From the NCBI GenBank assembly GCA_027623235.1, contig JAQBVJ010000012.1, positions 28,081 to 92,080 on the forward strand: DNA of 64,000 nucleotides. Direction: 5' to 3'. The position numbers and the translations under genes are program-made. The stretch is from Planctomycetota bacterium (GTDB taxonomy: Bacteria; Planctomycetota; Planctomycetia; Planctomycetales; Planctomycetaceae). The notes under the pieces were generated by a model. That model ran no database searches. It worked only from the letters and a program-made list of their open reading frames with translations, and was not told the DNA's origin. Of the stretch, positions 27,501 through 36,321 are shown one piece after another (position 1 is the stretch's first letter; each line of letters begins with the position of its first letter).

Positions 27501-30500
27501 CGGCCGCTGCCAGCTCGTTCGCCGCCGCGCGGTCTGGCGAAAGCGTTTCCAGATTGTTGCCCTCGGCGAGTTCGCTGCTCTGCTTCGCGGCTTCGCGCTG
27601 CTGAGCCGAAAGCTGCTCGACATCGCCCGCCGCCCGTTGACCACGACTCGCCGGCTGCATCGCTTGAGCCAGTTGATTCAAAGACTCACCCGCCTGCTGC
27701 AACGACTGCGCAGTCTGCTGCGGATTCTGACTGCCACCGTCCCGGCTTTCGGCGAGCGCTTCGGCCGCCTGCTGGATCGCCTGTTGAGCCGCGTTCTGCT
27801 GATTGCCCGCCGCCGGGGCCGCCACCGCTGCCGCTCGCTCGGCGAGTTCATTTTCCTTTTTCGCGAGCGTCTCCAGCGCGGCTTCGTCGCCCGCTTTCAG
27901 TGCCTCCGCCGCTTCCTTCTGCAGCGCGGCCTGCTCACGTTGAAGCTGCTCAACCTGCTCCTGCGGAGTGGCCTCACCCTTCAATCGATTTTCGAGAGCC
28001 GCCATCGCCTGCTGAAGCTGACGTTGCGAAGCCGGGATGTCCGCCTGCCGGTTCGCGGCGAGATCGTTGATCGCCGCCGCCGCCGCTTCGACCGCTTTCT
28101 GTTGCTCGGCCTCCGCCCCCACCGCGTCCAGCTGCGCGAGCTCTTCCGCGACGAATCGCTCCTCACCGGCCAGAACTTTGCTGTCCGGCTGAGAGGGCAC
28201 TTCACCCGGCTTCGCGTCCGGGAAGATCTTCTTCGACAGCTCATCCTTCTGAATCTGCTGAACCTCGGCGAGCTGTCGCAGCGCGTCCGCGCGTCGCTCC
28301 TGATCGGAAGGAGTCGACTCGGCGAGCTGTCGCAAGCTCTCCGCCGCGGCTGTACTTTTCTGAGCCGCCTCATTGAGCGATGCCTGAGCCGCCTGGCTCA
28401 AAGCCGCTGCTTCCTGAGCCAGCGCCGCCGCGTTCTCGCGTGCGATCTCTGCATCGCCCGTCGGGTTCGCTTCCAGCAGCTTTGCGTCGGCCGCCGCCAG
28501 AGCCGCCTCTTTGTTCTGCCGAGTCGCCTGCAACAGTCCCCGCAAAGCTTCGTTGGCCTCATTCAGCGCGGCCTGTTGTTCGTCACGGGCGGCGTGCGGT
28601 ACGTCAAGCTTCGCCGCGGCCCGCTGCAGCGCCGCCTGGTCCGCAGCAAGGTTTCGCAATTCCCGTTCGCGTTCTGCGGCGCTCTCTCCGGCAGGCTTTT
28701 GTGCCGCCTTTTCCAGTCGCTTTGCGAGTTCGTCCTGTCGCTTTGCCAGTTCCGCCGCCGCCTCGCTGGCGTCCTGAGGGAGCGGAGCGGCCTTTGCGTT
28801 TTGAATCACCCGCGCCAGACCGTCGTTCGCTTTCTGCTGGAGTTTTTCCGCTGCTTCAAGGTTGCCCTTTTTCAGTTCATCGACAATCTGCTGAGCCAGT
28901 TCGGGATCGATCGGCGTTGCCACGCGACGCGGATCGGCAAGCTGCGCGTTGGCCGCCTCGGCGAGTTCCTCAAACTGCTTCGCAACTTCTTCCTGAGCCG
29001 CCACGACTTCGGCCGCACCCAGAGCGGTCGCGGTCGCGTCTTTCTGCAGCGCTTCGGCGAGGGCCGCCTGCGGGTCTGCGATTTCTTTCACGCCAGCGAC
29101 CAGATCTTCCAGCCGACCGAGCTCGTGCTGCCGCGCGACGTCGATCAGCTCGGGCCGTTTTTCCAGCAGGCTCTGCAAAGCCGCCATCAGCTCGGTCTGT
29201 TCCTGCATCAGCTCGGCCTGCTGATCGGCGAGTGCCTGCTTCGCCTGGGCAAGCTGCTCGGGCGTCTCGGCTCCGGGAACGTCGCCCGCGTCGATCTCCC
29301 TCTGAAACTCCTGCAGCCGCACGGCATCGTCGGCGAGTTCCGTCGCGCGGTTCGCCAGACGGCTGAGCTCAATCAGATCTTTTTCGAGCGCGGCGAGCTC
29401 CTCGAATTTCGCTTCCAGAGCGATGAGACACTCTTCGACCGCGTCCGCTTCGCCCGCGTTCGTCTTCAGCGCGGCCAGCTGGCGGGTGAGATCCTGATCA
29501 GACGCGGCGCGAAGCTTTTCGGCCGCCGCACCGAGTGGTTGTTCGGCATCCGATTTCAGTTGATCCACGAGGTTTGTGAACAGCGCGTGCTCTTCAAATT
29601 TCTCACCCACCTTCTTCAACCGCTCGGTGAGCGTTGCTTCGCGGTCGGCCAGCTTCGGCAGTTCTTCCGCTTCGTCGAATTCTTTTTCGTTGTCGAGGTC
29701 GCCCTGTGCTCGACGGGTCAGTAAATCGCCTTTGTCGCGGCTGGCTCCGACTTCACGACGGATCGCCCGCAATTCTTCCCGCAGCTCATTCTGCCGGGCG
29801 AGCAGATCATTCGTGCCTTGCGCGGAAGCGTTGTCCCGAATTGCCACCGTGCGAACTTCCGACCACACAACGTTGGGTTCGGGAATCGGACGCTCATCGG
29901 CGACGCGAACCTGAAGCTCAAGAACGTCGCCGTTGGCGACTCCCCAGTCTTTCAGGTCGACCCGGAACTGATGCGCTGCGGTAGTGAGTCCCAGCTTGTC
30001 GGCCGGTACGCGAAGAACTTTGTCGAGGCCTTTCTTCGACGTGGCGTGAAGTTCGAGCGATCCGACCGCGAGGTCGTCCGACGCGCTCACATTCAGCGTA
30101 TAGACGTCGTCCGGTCGCGCTTCGTCGTGCGCACTGCCGGCAACCTCCAGCGTCGGCGGCTGATCGCGCGTGATCAGAATCTGCCGGTGAGGCTCGCCAT
30201 CGTTGCCCAGGCCGTGCCGGTCCGTCAGGCGGAACAGAAACGTGCTCTGAATCGTCGCCGGCAGTTCGACGGTCGCCGATTTGCGGTCCGCAGACAGAGC
30301 CAGTTTCGTCTCAATCGGATCGCTGAGAGCCACCAGCTCGTTGACGTACGAGCCGACCTGACGTTCCGGCTTGCCGCCGTCGCCCTCCGGCTTGTCCGCC
30401 TTCGGTGCCGGCTGACGTTCGCGTTCCGGAATGACCATCGGAGCCGTCCACTCGATCGTCGCTCCCTCGACCGGCTTGTTGAACGTCACTTCAAACTTCA

Positions 30501-31488
30501 GGCGGCTGTGTTCGAAGACGGCGATCGGACCGGTCACGCCGTCGAGATCGCTGGCCGGCAACCCGACGTAACCCGGCGGAGAAATCTGCAGCCGCGCGGT
30601 TTCGACTTTCGGCGCATCGACAACTTCAACACGAAACCGCCCTGACCGCGAACCATCGGCCTCAACATGAAATTCGAAATTCGCAAACGCGTTGGGAACC
30701 GTCGCATCGAACGTCAACGTGTCCGCATTGAAACGGAGGTCGCGGAAATCGGCCTCGCCATCGGCCGCCGTCCAGTGAAGAGTGGCGGGTTCCGGAATGG
30801 GATCCTCTGACCCGCTTCGCCAGGAAATCTTCGCGGCGACAGGGACGTCGGTGCCGCGCGCGACGACGCGGTTGCCGTCCTCAATCTCGAAAGCCAGTGG
30901 CCCGACGCTCGCAACATTTGCCAGCGGCTGAAACAGACGCGTCAGCAACCCCGTCGAGGCGGTTGGGAAAAGCACGAACAGAAAGAACAGCACGCCGCCC
31001 GAAATCGCTCCGACGCCGAATCGACGCATCGCCGGTCGAGCCGGAATCGCCCGCTCAATATCAAACCCGTTGAGCTGTCGGACCGTCTCCTGCTCGAGCA
31101 TCTCGCGCATCAGGGCCGAGCCCTTTTCGGACTCGGCGAGGTCCGGATCCGAAAGCTCAACCAGCGACGTGATCCGTTCTCCGAATTTCGGAAACTGCTG
31201 TTCGGCGAGCGACGCGACTTCCGCATCCGTGATCGTACGCAGCGCGGGCCTCACAACGAACCAGCCGAGCAGAGCGAGCGTGCCGACGCCGAAGGTGGTC
31301 AGCAGGCCGATCCGAGTCCCCGCCGCGAAGTCAAAAAAGAAATCCATCAGCAGCAGAATGAGCAGCAGCCCGCAGACTCCGGTGATCGCCGCACCCGCCC
31401 CTCGGACAAACGCCAGGAACCGAATCCGTCGCCGCAGGCTCGCCAGCCGGCCGCTGAGTTCTCGTGGAAGCACATACTGAAAGGCCAT
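24583..31488 (-). CDS. Giant DUF4175-like membrane/coiled-coil protein
   Basis: About 2301 aa, the largest gene here. Layout: short cytoplasmic start (MAFQYVLPRELSGRLASLRR), helices ~26-55 and ~58-78, a cytoplasmic stretch with EVASLAEQQFPKFGERITSL, a third helix ~150-172, then an Ig-like region (~180-560; FEIEDGNRVVARGTDVPVAA). A helical Ala/Glu/Gln-rich region of >1000 residues follows, then low-complexity Gly-Pro-Gln-Ser repeats (~1750-2230), then a compact conserved end (GKLPGKLQTEILQSAGRKK, DYAKLIKLYFEELAKS). This N- and C-terminal pair is typical of planctomycete DUF4175-type proteins; function unknown, most likely structural in the envelope. ATG 31488 has GCGAGG upstream; an 80-codon upstream extension is not family-like. 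Confidence 0.85.
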   Translation of the reverse strand: MAFQYVLPRELSGRLASLRRRIRFLAFVRGAGAAITGVCGLLLILLLMDFFFDFAAGTRIGLLTTFGVGTLALLGWFVVRPALRTITDAEVASLAEQQFPKFGERITSLVELSDPDLAESEKGSALMREMLEQETVRQLNGFDIERAIPARPAMRRFGVGAISGGVLFFLFVLFPTASTGLLTRLFQPLANVASVGPLAFEIEDGNRVVARGTDVPVAAKISWRSGSEDPIPEPATLHWTAADGEADFRDLRFNADTLTFDATVPNAFANFEFHVEADGSRSGRFRVEVVDAPKVETARLQISPPGYVGLPASDLDGVTGPIAVFEHSRLKFEVTFNKPVEGATIEWTAPMVIPERERQPAPKADKPEGDGGKPERQVGSYVNELVALSDPIETKLALSADRKSATVELPATIQSTFLFRLTDRHGLGNDGEPHRQILITRDQPPTLEVAGSAHDEARPDDVYTLNVSASDDLAVGSLELHATSKKGLDKVLRVPADKLGLTTAAHQFRVDLKDWGVANGDVLELQVRVADERPIPEPNVVWSEVRTVAIRDNASAQGTNDLLARQNELREELRAIRREVGASRDKGDLLTRRAQGDLDNEKEFDEAEELPKLADREATLTERLKKVGEKFEEHALFTNLVDQLKSDAEQPLGAAAEKLRAASDQDLTRQLAALKTNAGEADAVEECLIALEAKFEELAALEKDLIELSRLANRATELADDAVRLQEFQREIDAGDVPGAETPEQLAQAKQALADQQAELMQEQTELMAALQSLLEKRPELIDVARQHELGRLEDLVAGVKEIADPQAALAEALQKDATATALGAAEVVAAQEEVAKQFEELAEAANAQLADPRRVATPIDPELAQQIVDELKKGNLEAAEKLQQKANDGLARVIQNAKAAPLPQDASEAAAELAKRQDELAKRLEKAAQKPAGESAAERERELRNLAADQAALQRAAAKLDVPHAARDEQQAALNEANEALRGLLQATRQNKEAALAAADAKLLEANPTGDAEIARENAAALAQEAAALSQAAQASLNEAAQKSTAAAESLRQLAESTPSDQERRADALRQLAEVQQIQKDELSKKIFPDAKPGEVPSQPDSKVLAGEERFVAEELAQLDAVGAEAEQQKAVEAAAAAINDLAANRQADIPASQRQLQQAMAALENRLKGEATPQEQVEQLQREQAALQKEAAEALKAGDEAALETLAKKENELAERAAAVAAPAAGNQQNAAQQAIQQAAEALAESRDGGSQNPQQTAQSLQQAGESLNQLAQAMQPASRGQRAAGDVEQLSAQQREAAKQSSELAEGNNLETLSPDRAAANELAAAGDQLERLRVGDGAQQEKQEAIEELRKALEKQNELNRQLGAPDPADPNRPAPQRPDAEQIQQALNELARTQEDAADALQRLEKKLQPEPFEPGQPGENPIGDPVANPSQPANPNDPANADADFARQIAEESGRQPRDAAEVADAARGLAEQQAKIQEATEKLDEEFKPNAPEGSPQRQQQDRLEEQQAALREQLNDLPADVGALPRAEAQEQMAAAAEALEQGNLDRAARAQQEASEALGQLAREAQAQAAAERNAEQAAQQAQSELAENNPQPASSEPGQPAPQAGPPGSPQQAGGANEPVAEQAQQLADAQSQVQERLAELRAERNAAQASQPAPEAGSPEGAPAGGSQSEGSPPGSEPGQQPQGGQPGSQPQAGEPGSQPQSGQPQPGQPQSGQPQTGQPQTGQPQRGQPSARELLAQQESLTAEAAQLAVEAAQQAGADSPAARSAAQAAANTSQAGEQAQAGQFDQAAQQATQAASDSQQAAEALRESAPQLADRAQQLAQQQEALSDGFDQIADSTEQRQAAQAQRQQQLAAQAQELTQQLQAAAERLDSQVLGLGEQARQARQASQAAADSQQAMRQSTQSLQQGNQGEAASAAQAAANSLRQAAQAGQPPSGEPQAGSPQSGSPQSGESGQPQAGQPGSEPGQPGSESAPQSGSPQSGSPSSPPQSGTPQTGSPQSGSPQSGSLQPGQSGEPGSREQSPIPGELASQIAQAAQQLQEAQEALAAAQNAVRSGQPQPGESSSGQPAGQPGSQPASAQSGQPGEGQPGSDGQPGEGQPGSQPGEGQPGSQPGAGQPGEGQPGSQPGQGQPGAGQPGQGTPGEGQPGAGQPGQGQPSQGQPGQGGQGQSSLAQTAESLRQAAEMLNQAAQQLNPDQQNGASQPGQQNGPPGSQTAGMGNGQGGNQPPDLAGLDENLKRQAMQNWGKLPGKLQTEILQSAGRKKNGDYAKLIKLYFEELAKSGADRKSK

Positions 31489-31864
31489 GGGAAGCCTCGC
31501 TGGGAACGTCGCTGGGTTGGACCGGAAACGCGTAGACTTCAATTCGAGCCCGTGTTCAGAAAATCTCGTCTGAAACAGGAACGGGAAGCGCCACGCCAGA
31601 TCGACCGGCAGCGCCCGATTCTCTGCCACGGGAAGTGCCGGAAGAATTCGGGATTGTACCCTCGACCGCAGGAAAAGGGCATTTCGAGCGAGCCAGAAAG
31701 CCGGCTGCGGCAATGAGCGACCGGGCACGAGGTGATTTCGTGCCGTCAGACTTTCTGCTCAGCGCAAAGAGAAACAGGCAGCACACCCAACGGATGCGCT
31801 GCCTGCTTTATCAATTCTGATTCTCGTGGAATCAGTTTGTCACCAGCCTCAACGACCGTCCCGA
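31489..31864. other. Intergenic region upstream of the giant gene
   Basis: 376 bases between the DUF1571 gene and the giant gene, both on the minus strand. It contains one good terminator (31775-31805). The promoter of the giant gene should lie between it and 31488; no clear -35/-10 pair was found. Confidence 0.5.
31775..31805 (-). terminator. Intrinsic terminator after the DUF1571 gene
   Basis: Arms CAGGCAGC / GCTGCCTG with a 15-base loop, followed on the minus strand by TTTCTCTTT. It starts ~60 bases after the DUF1571 stop, and isolates that gene from the giant gene. Confidence 0.6.
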
Positions 31865-32683
31865 TCAGTAATCGTATTTCGGGTTGTCGATGTCAAAATC
31901 GATCGAGGTCAGCCCCGCATTCGTCTTGATGTCCAGGTAGGTGTACTGCTCCAGCATGATCGGCTTCGCACCGGCCTTGCTCGGAAACGCAAACTGCTCA
32001 ACCCGAACGGGCAGTCCCGAATCCTTCGACACGTAAAGCCGGGTCATGTGGAATCTGGCACCCGTCTGCTCTGTGTCATGAGTTGTCTGGACGACGCGAC
32101 ACTCCAATGAGCCGATTTTCGCACTGGGGTAGAAGTTGACTCTGATCCCGGAAATCGTGAGCTCGGATTCCCACTGAGTGATGACTTTCTGAACCATTTT
32201 CCGCATGCCGATCAGCGTGACCGGGTAGCGGGAATCTTCCATCGCCAGGCTGCCTTTCGGGTCGAGGTTCAGCGTGCCGACGACGGCTCCCAGGCCGGTG
32301 CCGTGAGTCTGCAGGTTGCCATCGTTTTTTCCGTCGATGTAAATGACTTCGCGGCCGGCATCAGGTTTCAGGAACTTGAGGTACACGCTGAACGTGTTCT
32401 CGCGCACTTTGATCAGCATTTCCTGGCGGATGCGTCGCTTGCCGACCACCTCGTCCTTATGAAACGTCGCTGTGTAGTCTTCGATTTTCCCGAAGACCGA
32501 ATCCGCGTCGCGGCCCATCTGCAAAGCCGGAGCGAGCTCGTGTCCTTTCTCCAGTTTCGAAGCCGCAGCAATCCGGGTTTCCGCCTGAAGGAGTCTGCCT
32601 GACGGGACAGCCAGGGCTGCGCCGGCCAGGAGGCCCGTCAATGCGTCACGTCGCGAGATTCCAGCGTCGCTCAGAAAATTCAT
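31865..32683 (-). CDS. Tat-exported DUF1571 (LolA-like) protein
   Basis: 272 aa. The N-terminus has a Tat-like signal (ISRRDALTGLLAGAALAVP, residues ~9-27). The mature part is a DUF1571 domain, a LolA/LppM-like half-barrel widespread in planctomycetes: DYTATFHKDEVVGKRRIRQE, FSVYLKFLKPDAGREVIYID and GTGLGAVVGTLNLDP. It probably binds a lipid or lipoprotein in the periplasm (family inference). ATG 32683 is chosen because the twin-Arg signal starts there; the frame is open 59 codons further upstream without similarity. Confidence 0.88.
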   Translation of the reverse strand: MNFLSDAGISRRDALTGLLAGAALAVPSGRLLQAETRIAAASKLEKGHELAPALQMGRDADSVFGKIEDYTATFHKDEVVGKRRIRQEMLIKVRENTFSVYLKFLKPDAGREVIYIDGKNDGNLQTHGTGLGAVVGTLNLDPKGSLAMEDSRYPVTLIGMRKMVQKVITQWESELTISGIRVNFYPSAKIGSLECRVVQTTHDTEQTGARFHMTRLYVSKDSGLPVRVEQFAFPSKAGAKPIMLEQYTYLDIKTNAGLTSIDFDIDNPKYDY

Positions 32684-33243
32684 ATCAGATTCCTGCTGAG
32701 AGAGGCGAGCCACAGGTTGGGGCCGTGGCTCGATGTTCCATCCTTGTGAAAGGCGTCGGCCAGCACTCATTGCTGGCGGAGCAGCCTCGCTGTTGTGCCT
32801 TGAGCAGTTCTCACAGCACATCGTGCGGGGCCAGTCCAGGTATCGACGATTCGAAATCAATCGTTTCAGTTAATTCTCATGAGTCATCGTCCTCCGGAGG
32901 CAAAATGTCCGGCGACGCCTCACAGCCAGTCCAGACGGCCAGGCAACGCTGCAACCCGCAAAAAGTGGCATTCCCGAACAGTTTCGCTCCACTTTGGGAC
33001 TTACCAGATTGGTCATCGACGAGCGGCACCACCCTTCGCCGACGTTCTTTGGCAGCTCTGGTGGGTCTTTAGCAGAAAAGGATTTCAGCAGAAACACGGA
33101 TTCCGTCACGACCGGACCCAGGTCCGCCTGCGATTCCTCCGCGATGCAAACAGGTCGCACAGCCGGTAGCATCCGAGACTTCTCACACGAACCGTCCAAC
33201 CCGCCAATTCTGCCCGAGTCGTCAGCCGCCTCTGGATCCCGCC
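32684..33243. other. Intergenic region, 560 bases
   Basis: Divergent region between the DUF1571 and EboE-like genes. Several open frames of 60-110 codons overlap on both strands, none with a ribosome site or family likeness. No repeat family, tRNA or strong hairpin seen. It should hold promoters for both flanking genes. Confidence 0.5.
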
Positions 33244-34422
33244 ATGACGTTCAGCCCGCTTCCTCTCAGCTATTGCACCAACGTTCATCCCGGCTTGTCG
33301 GTTGCAGAAGTCGAATCCGGGCTGAGCGAATTCACAGTGCCGACGCGGGACCGATTCGGAGACCTCGCCGCTGGACTGTGGCTCGCCCGGCCGGTTGTGA
33401 CCGAGTTGCTGGAATCCGCCGCCGGTGCCAGTTCGCTCGACGGATTCGCTGCGAGGCTGCGCGAGTCCGGGCTGCTTTGTTACACGCTCAACACGTTTCC
33501 GTATGGCAATTTTCATGACGCTCGCGTCAAAGAAAACGTCTACATCCCCGACTGGACGACTGACGAACGGTACGACTACACGCTCGACTGTGCGCGGGTT
33601 CTCGCGCGGCTTCTGCCTGCCGACGACACCGCAGGCAGCCTGTCCACCGTGCCGCTTGGGTTCAAGGGCTTCGACCATCCGGCAGACTTCATCGATCGCT
33701 GCGCGGCGCGGTTGATCGACCTCGCCGAAGCTCTCGCCCGGCTTCGCGACGAAACGGGAAAGACGATTCGACTGGCCATCGAGCCCGAGCCGCTTTGCGT
33801 TCTTGAGACGACGCCTGAAACGCTCGCCTTTTTCGCGCGGCTGCGGGAAATCGCCGCTGATCGGAATTCCCTCGAAGCAGCCAACGAATTCCTGGGAGTC
33901 TGTTACGACGTCTGCCACCAGTCGGTCGAGTTTGAAGACGTCGCCGGGTCGATCAACGCTCTCGCCCAGGCCCGCATCCGCATCAACAAAGTTCACATCA
34001 CGTGCGCAATCCGAGTCGAACGGCCTGCCGAAAACGAAGAGGCCCGCAACGCGCTCGCCACGTTCGTCGAGCCACGGTACCTTCACCAGACAATCGCCCG
34101 TTCAACGGACGGCACGATCCACCGCCTGACCGATCTCACCGAAGAAGCAGCCCTCAACCCGCAACCTGAGTTCGCGGCGGCGGACGAATGGCGAGTCCAC
34201 TTCCACGTTCCGGTGAATGCCGAGTCGCTCGGTCCGCTCGGCACGACGAGACCCGACCTGCGCCGAGCTCTCGCCACCGTTCGAGATCTCGACTACGCCC
34301 CGCATCTGGAAGTGGAGACCTACACCTGGCAGGTGCTGCCGGGAGAGAAACCAAAGTCGCTGGTCGACGGCCTGACGACCGAACTGGAAGCGACGCGAGG
34401 ATTACTCTGCGACCTCTCGTGA
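33244..34422 (+). CDS. EboE-like TIM-barrel protein
   Basis: 392-aa protein of the xylose-isomerase-like TIM-barrel superfamily, best matching EboE of the ebo (metabolite traffic) cluster. SYCTNVHPGLSVAEVESGL is the family N-terminus. TLNTFPYGNFHDARVKENVY, IEPEPLCVLET, VCYDVCHQSVEFED and HFHVPVNAESLG carry the metal-binding Glu/Asp/His positions. In other bacteria EboE acts with EboA-D and EboF in moving a metabolite precursor toward the periplasm; none of those partners is present here. ATG 33244 follows a non-coding leader. No signal peptide. Confidence 0.75.
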   Translation: MTFSPLPLSYCTNVHPGLSVAEVESGLSEFTVPTRDRFGDLAAGLWLARPVVTELLESAAGASSLDGFAARLRESGLLCYTLNTFPYGNFHDARVKENVYIPDWTTDERYDYTLDCARVLARLLPADDTAGSLSTVPLGFKGFDHPADFIDRCAARLIDLAEALARLRDETGKTIRLAIEPEPLCVLETTPETLAFFARLREIAADRNSLEAANEFLGVCYDVCHQSVEFEDVAGSINALAQARIRINKVHITCAIRVERPAENEEARNALATFVEPRYLHQTIARSTDGTIHRLTDLTEEAALNPQPEFAAADEWRVHFHVPVNAESLGPLGTTRPDLRRALATVRDLDYAPHLEVETYTWQVLPGEKPKSLVDGLTTELEATRGLLCDLS

Positions 34423-34716
34423 GCCAATCGCACCTTTCGGGAGGGCGAGGCTCCTGCCGCGCCGCCACAGGTAACCGGACGCGTCGGCAACGGCGGAGTG
34501 AATCGACTCTCGCCCTCGCTGACGCTTTCGGGTGACCTGTCGACATCTCGGCACAGTCCGGCTCAAGCGGTCACGCGTGGCTTTTTCTGCCTTTCGGACC
34601 TGTTACACTCGCCCGTCGTTTCCGACCGTTTCGCTTGATCACCCACCTGCCGGAAAGATTGCCCGATCGCGGCATCGCTGACTCCGGCGGAGACCACTCA
34701 ATCACAGGGCGATGTC
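34423..34716. repeat. Intergenic region with repeat R7
   Basis: 294 bases. The segment 34443-34464 (GGGCGAGGCTCC then TGCCGCGCCG) matches 59570-59591 in opposite orientation with two mismatches in 22 bases. The segment 34513-34532 (CCCTCGCTGACGCTTTCGGG) resembles 13778-13797. The remainder is the leader of the cyclophilin gene. Confidence 0.6.
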
Positions 34717-36288
34717 ATGACCGCGTTTTCCCGCCTCAGTATTGCAACGACCTTTGCGGCGCTGCTTTCTCTTCCACTGTTTTCTTTCTCCCTGTTCGCT
34801 CAGGATGAAAAGAAGGAAGAACCAGCGAAGACCACCCCGGCTCCGCTGAAAGTCCCGGATGAAAAAGGCGAGAAGCCGGCTGCCGAAAAACCCGCTGGCG
34901 AAAAGCCGGCTGCCGAAAAGCCAGGCGAGGAAAAGCCCGCCGAAGCAGCTCCTGCGAAACCCGTCGACCCGCTGATCGAGTGGAAGCGGCTCGCCGATCG
35001 CAAGATTGAGATCTTCAACACGCTTCAGGGTCTGCAGAAAAAATTCGCCGTGGCGAAGGACAACGAGGCAAAACGAGTTGTCCGTAACGAGTACACCGAT
35101 CTCATTCGCGAATTTGAAACCGACATTTATCCGCAGATGCTTGAGCTCGCCGAAGCGGTCTGGGTGAAGGACCCGACGTCGCTCGACGCTGGCGAGATCG
35201 CGATGAAGAGTGCGTTCAACTCAAACAAGTTCACGGAGGCAAGCGAAATCTCGGCGAAACTTCTCGCAGCCGAACGTCGAACGAGAGACGTGTACCGAAT
35301 GGGCGGCATGGCCGAGTTTGCTCTGCACAACTTCGAGAAGGCCGCTGAGATGCTCGAGGAGCTCGTTAAAGTCCACAAGCCAAGCGACGCGCGCGAAGAG
35401 GAGTACCTCAATAACTATGCAGCGGAAGCCAGAAAGTACATTCCCTTCTGGGAGAAGGAACAGGCCATCCGCGCGAAAGAAGCGGCTCTGGAAGGCGCCG
35501 CCGCGTTGCCGCGTGTCGAATTCGAAACCACCAAAGGCAAGATCATCATTGAGCTGTTTGAGGATCACGCGCCGAACACTGTCGCAAGTTTCATCCAGAC
35601 GGTTGAGAGTCAGAAATACAACGGCGTGAAGTTTCACCGGGTCATCCCTGCATTCATGGCCCAGACCGGAGACACCACGACGGCCGACGACGACCCGCTG
35701 AACGACGGCCAGGGCGGTGGCTTCACCATCCCGTGTGAGTGCTACAAAGAGGACACACGGATGCATTTCCAGGGCAGCCTCAGCATGGCTCACCGCGGAA
35801 AAGACACCGGCGGTACACAGTTCTTCATCACTCACCTGCCGACCTACTGGCTGAACTATGAGAAGGACAAGGAAGAGAGTAATCACACCTGCTTCGGTCG
35901 CGTCGTCGAGGGAATCGACGTCGTCTGGTCGATCGAGCGGAACGATGAAATCGTCTCCGCCAAAGTTCTGAACAAGCGCGACCACGAGTACAAAGCGGCC
36001 CGGGTTTCTGACGTGGAAGAAAAGCCGGACGGCACGCTCGACCCGAAGAAGACGACGAAGGGCGACGAGAAAAAGACACCCGAGAAGGCCACGGAAAAGA
36101 AACCTGAGGAAGACAACAAGACGGCAGCGGACAAGACCGAACCAGAGAAAACTGAGCCAGAGAAAACCGACTCGGCGAAGAATGAAGCCGAAGAGAAGAA
36201 ACCCGCGGACCCTGCGAAACAGGTGCCGCTCTTCAAACAAACTCAATCGCACCCCGGCTGCTCTCCAGCAACCGGGGTGCTTTCATAA
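34717..36288 (+). CDS. Exported cyclophilin-type peptidyl-prolyl isomerase
   Basis: 523 aa. Signal peptide ~1-28 (AALLSLPLFSFSLFAQ). A Lys/Pro/Glu-Ala repeat linker ~30-85 (EKPAAEKPAGEKPAAEKPGE), a helical TPR-like region ~90-260, then a cyclophilin domain ~265-425. The domain starts VEFETTKGKIIIELFEDHAP and includes VKFHRVIPAFMAQTGD, FQGSLSMAHRGKDTGGTQFF (active-site block) and HTCFGRVVEGIDVV. An acidic/basic repeat tail (EPEKTEPEKTD) follows. It catalyses proline isomerisation and would assist folding in the periplasm. The last ~13 codons are written through a terminator-like hairpin, so the natural C-terminus may vary between relatives. Confidence 0.9.
   Translation: MTAFSRLSIATTFAALLSLPLFSFSLFAQDEKKEEPAKTTPAPLKVPDEKGEKPAAEKPAGEKPAAEKPGEEKPAEAAPAKPVDPLIEWKRLADRKIEIFNTLQGLQKKFAVAKDNEAKRVVRNEYTDLIREFETDIYPQMLELAEAVWVKDPTSLDAGEIAMKSAFNSNKFTEASEISAKLLAAERRTRDVYRMGGMAEFALHNFEKAAEMLEELVKVHKPSDAREEEYLNNYAAEARKYIPFWEKEQAIRAKEAALEGAAALPRVEFETTKGKIIIELFEDHAPNTVASFIQTVESQKYNGVKFHRVIPAFMAQTGDTTTADDDPLNDGQGGGFTIPCECYKEDTRMHFQGSLSMAHRGKDTGGTQFFITHLPTYWLNYEKDKEESNHTCFGRVVEGIDVVWSIERNDEIVSAKVLNKRDHEYKAARVSDVEEKPDGTLDPKKTTKGDEKKTPEKATEKKPEEDNKTAADKTEPEKTEPEKTDSAKNEAEEKKPADPAKQVPLFKQTQSHPGCSPATGVLS
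36250..36279 (+). terminator. Hairpin overlapping the cyclophilin 3' end
   Basis: Outer arms CACCCCGG / CCGGGGTG plus inner arms TGCT / AGCA, one C-A mismatch, loop CTCC. The TAA stop lies seven bases after the stem. Followed only by CTTTC, so it is a probable but not classic terminator. Confidence 0.5.
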
Positions 36289-36321
36289 CAACACCTGAGA
36301 ATCCACAGCCAAGAGGTCGTC

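Noticed and set aside
26581..29724. Open frame of 1047 codons on the plus strand
   Set aside because: Antisense to the giant gene. It is open only because Ala/Gln/Glu codons in that gene leave no stops in this frame; the product is Leu/Arg-rich noise without domains.
35221..36252. 343-codon minus-strand frame
   Set aside because: Antisense shadow of the cyclophilin gene.
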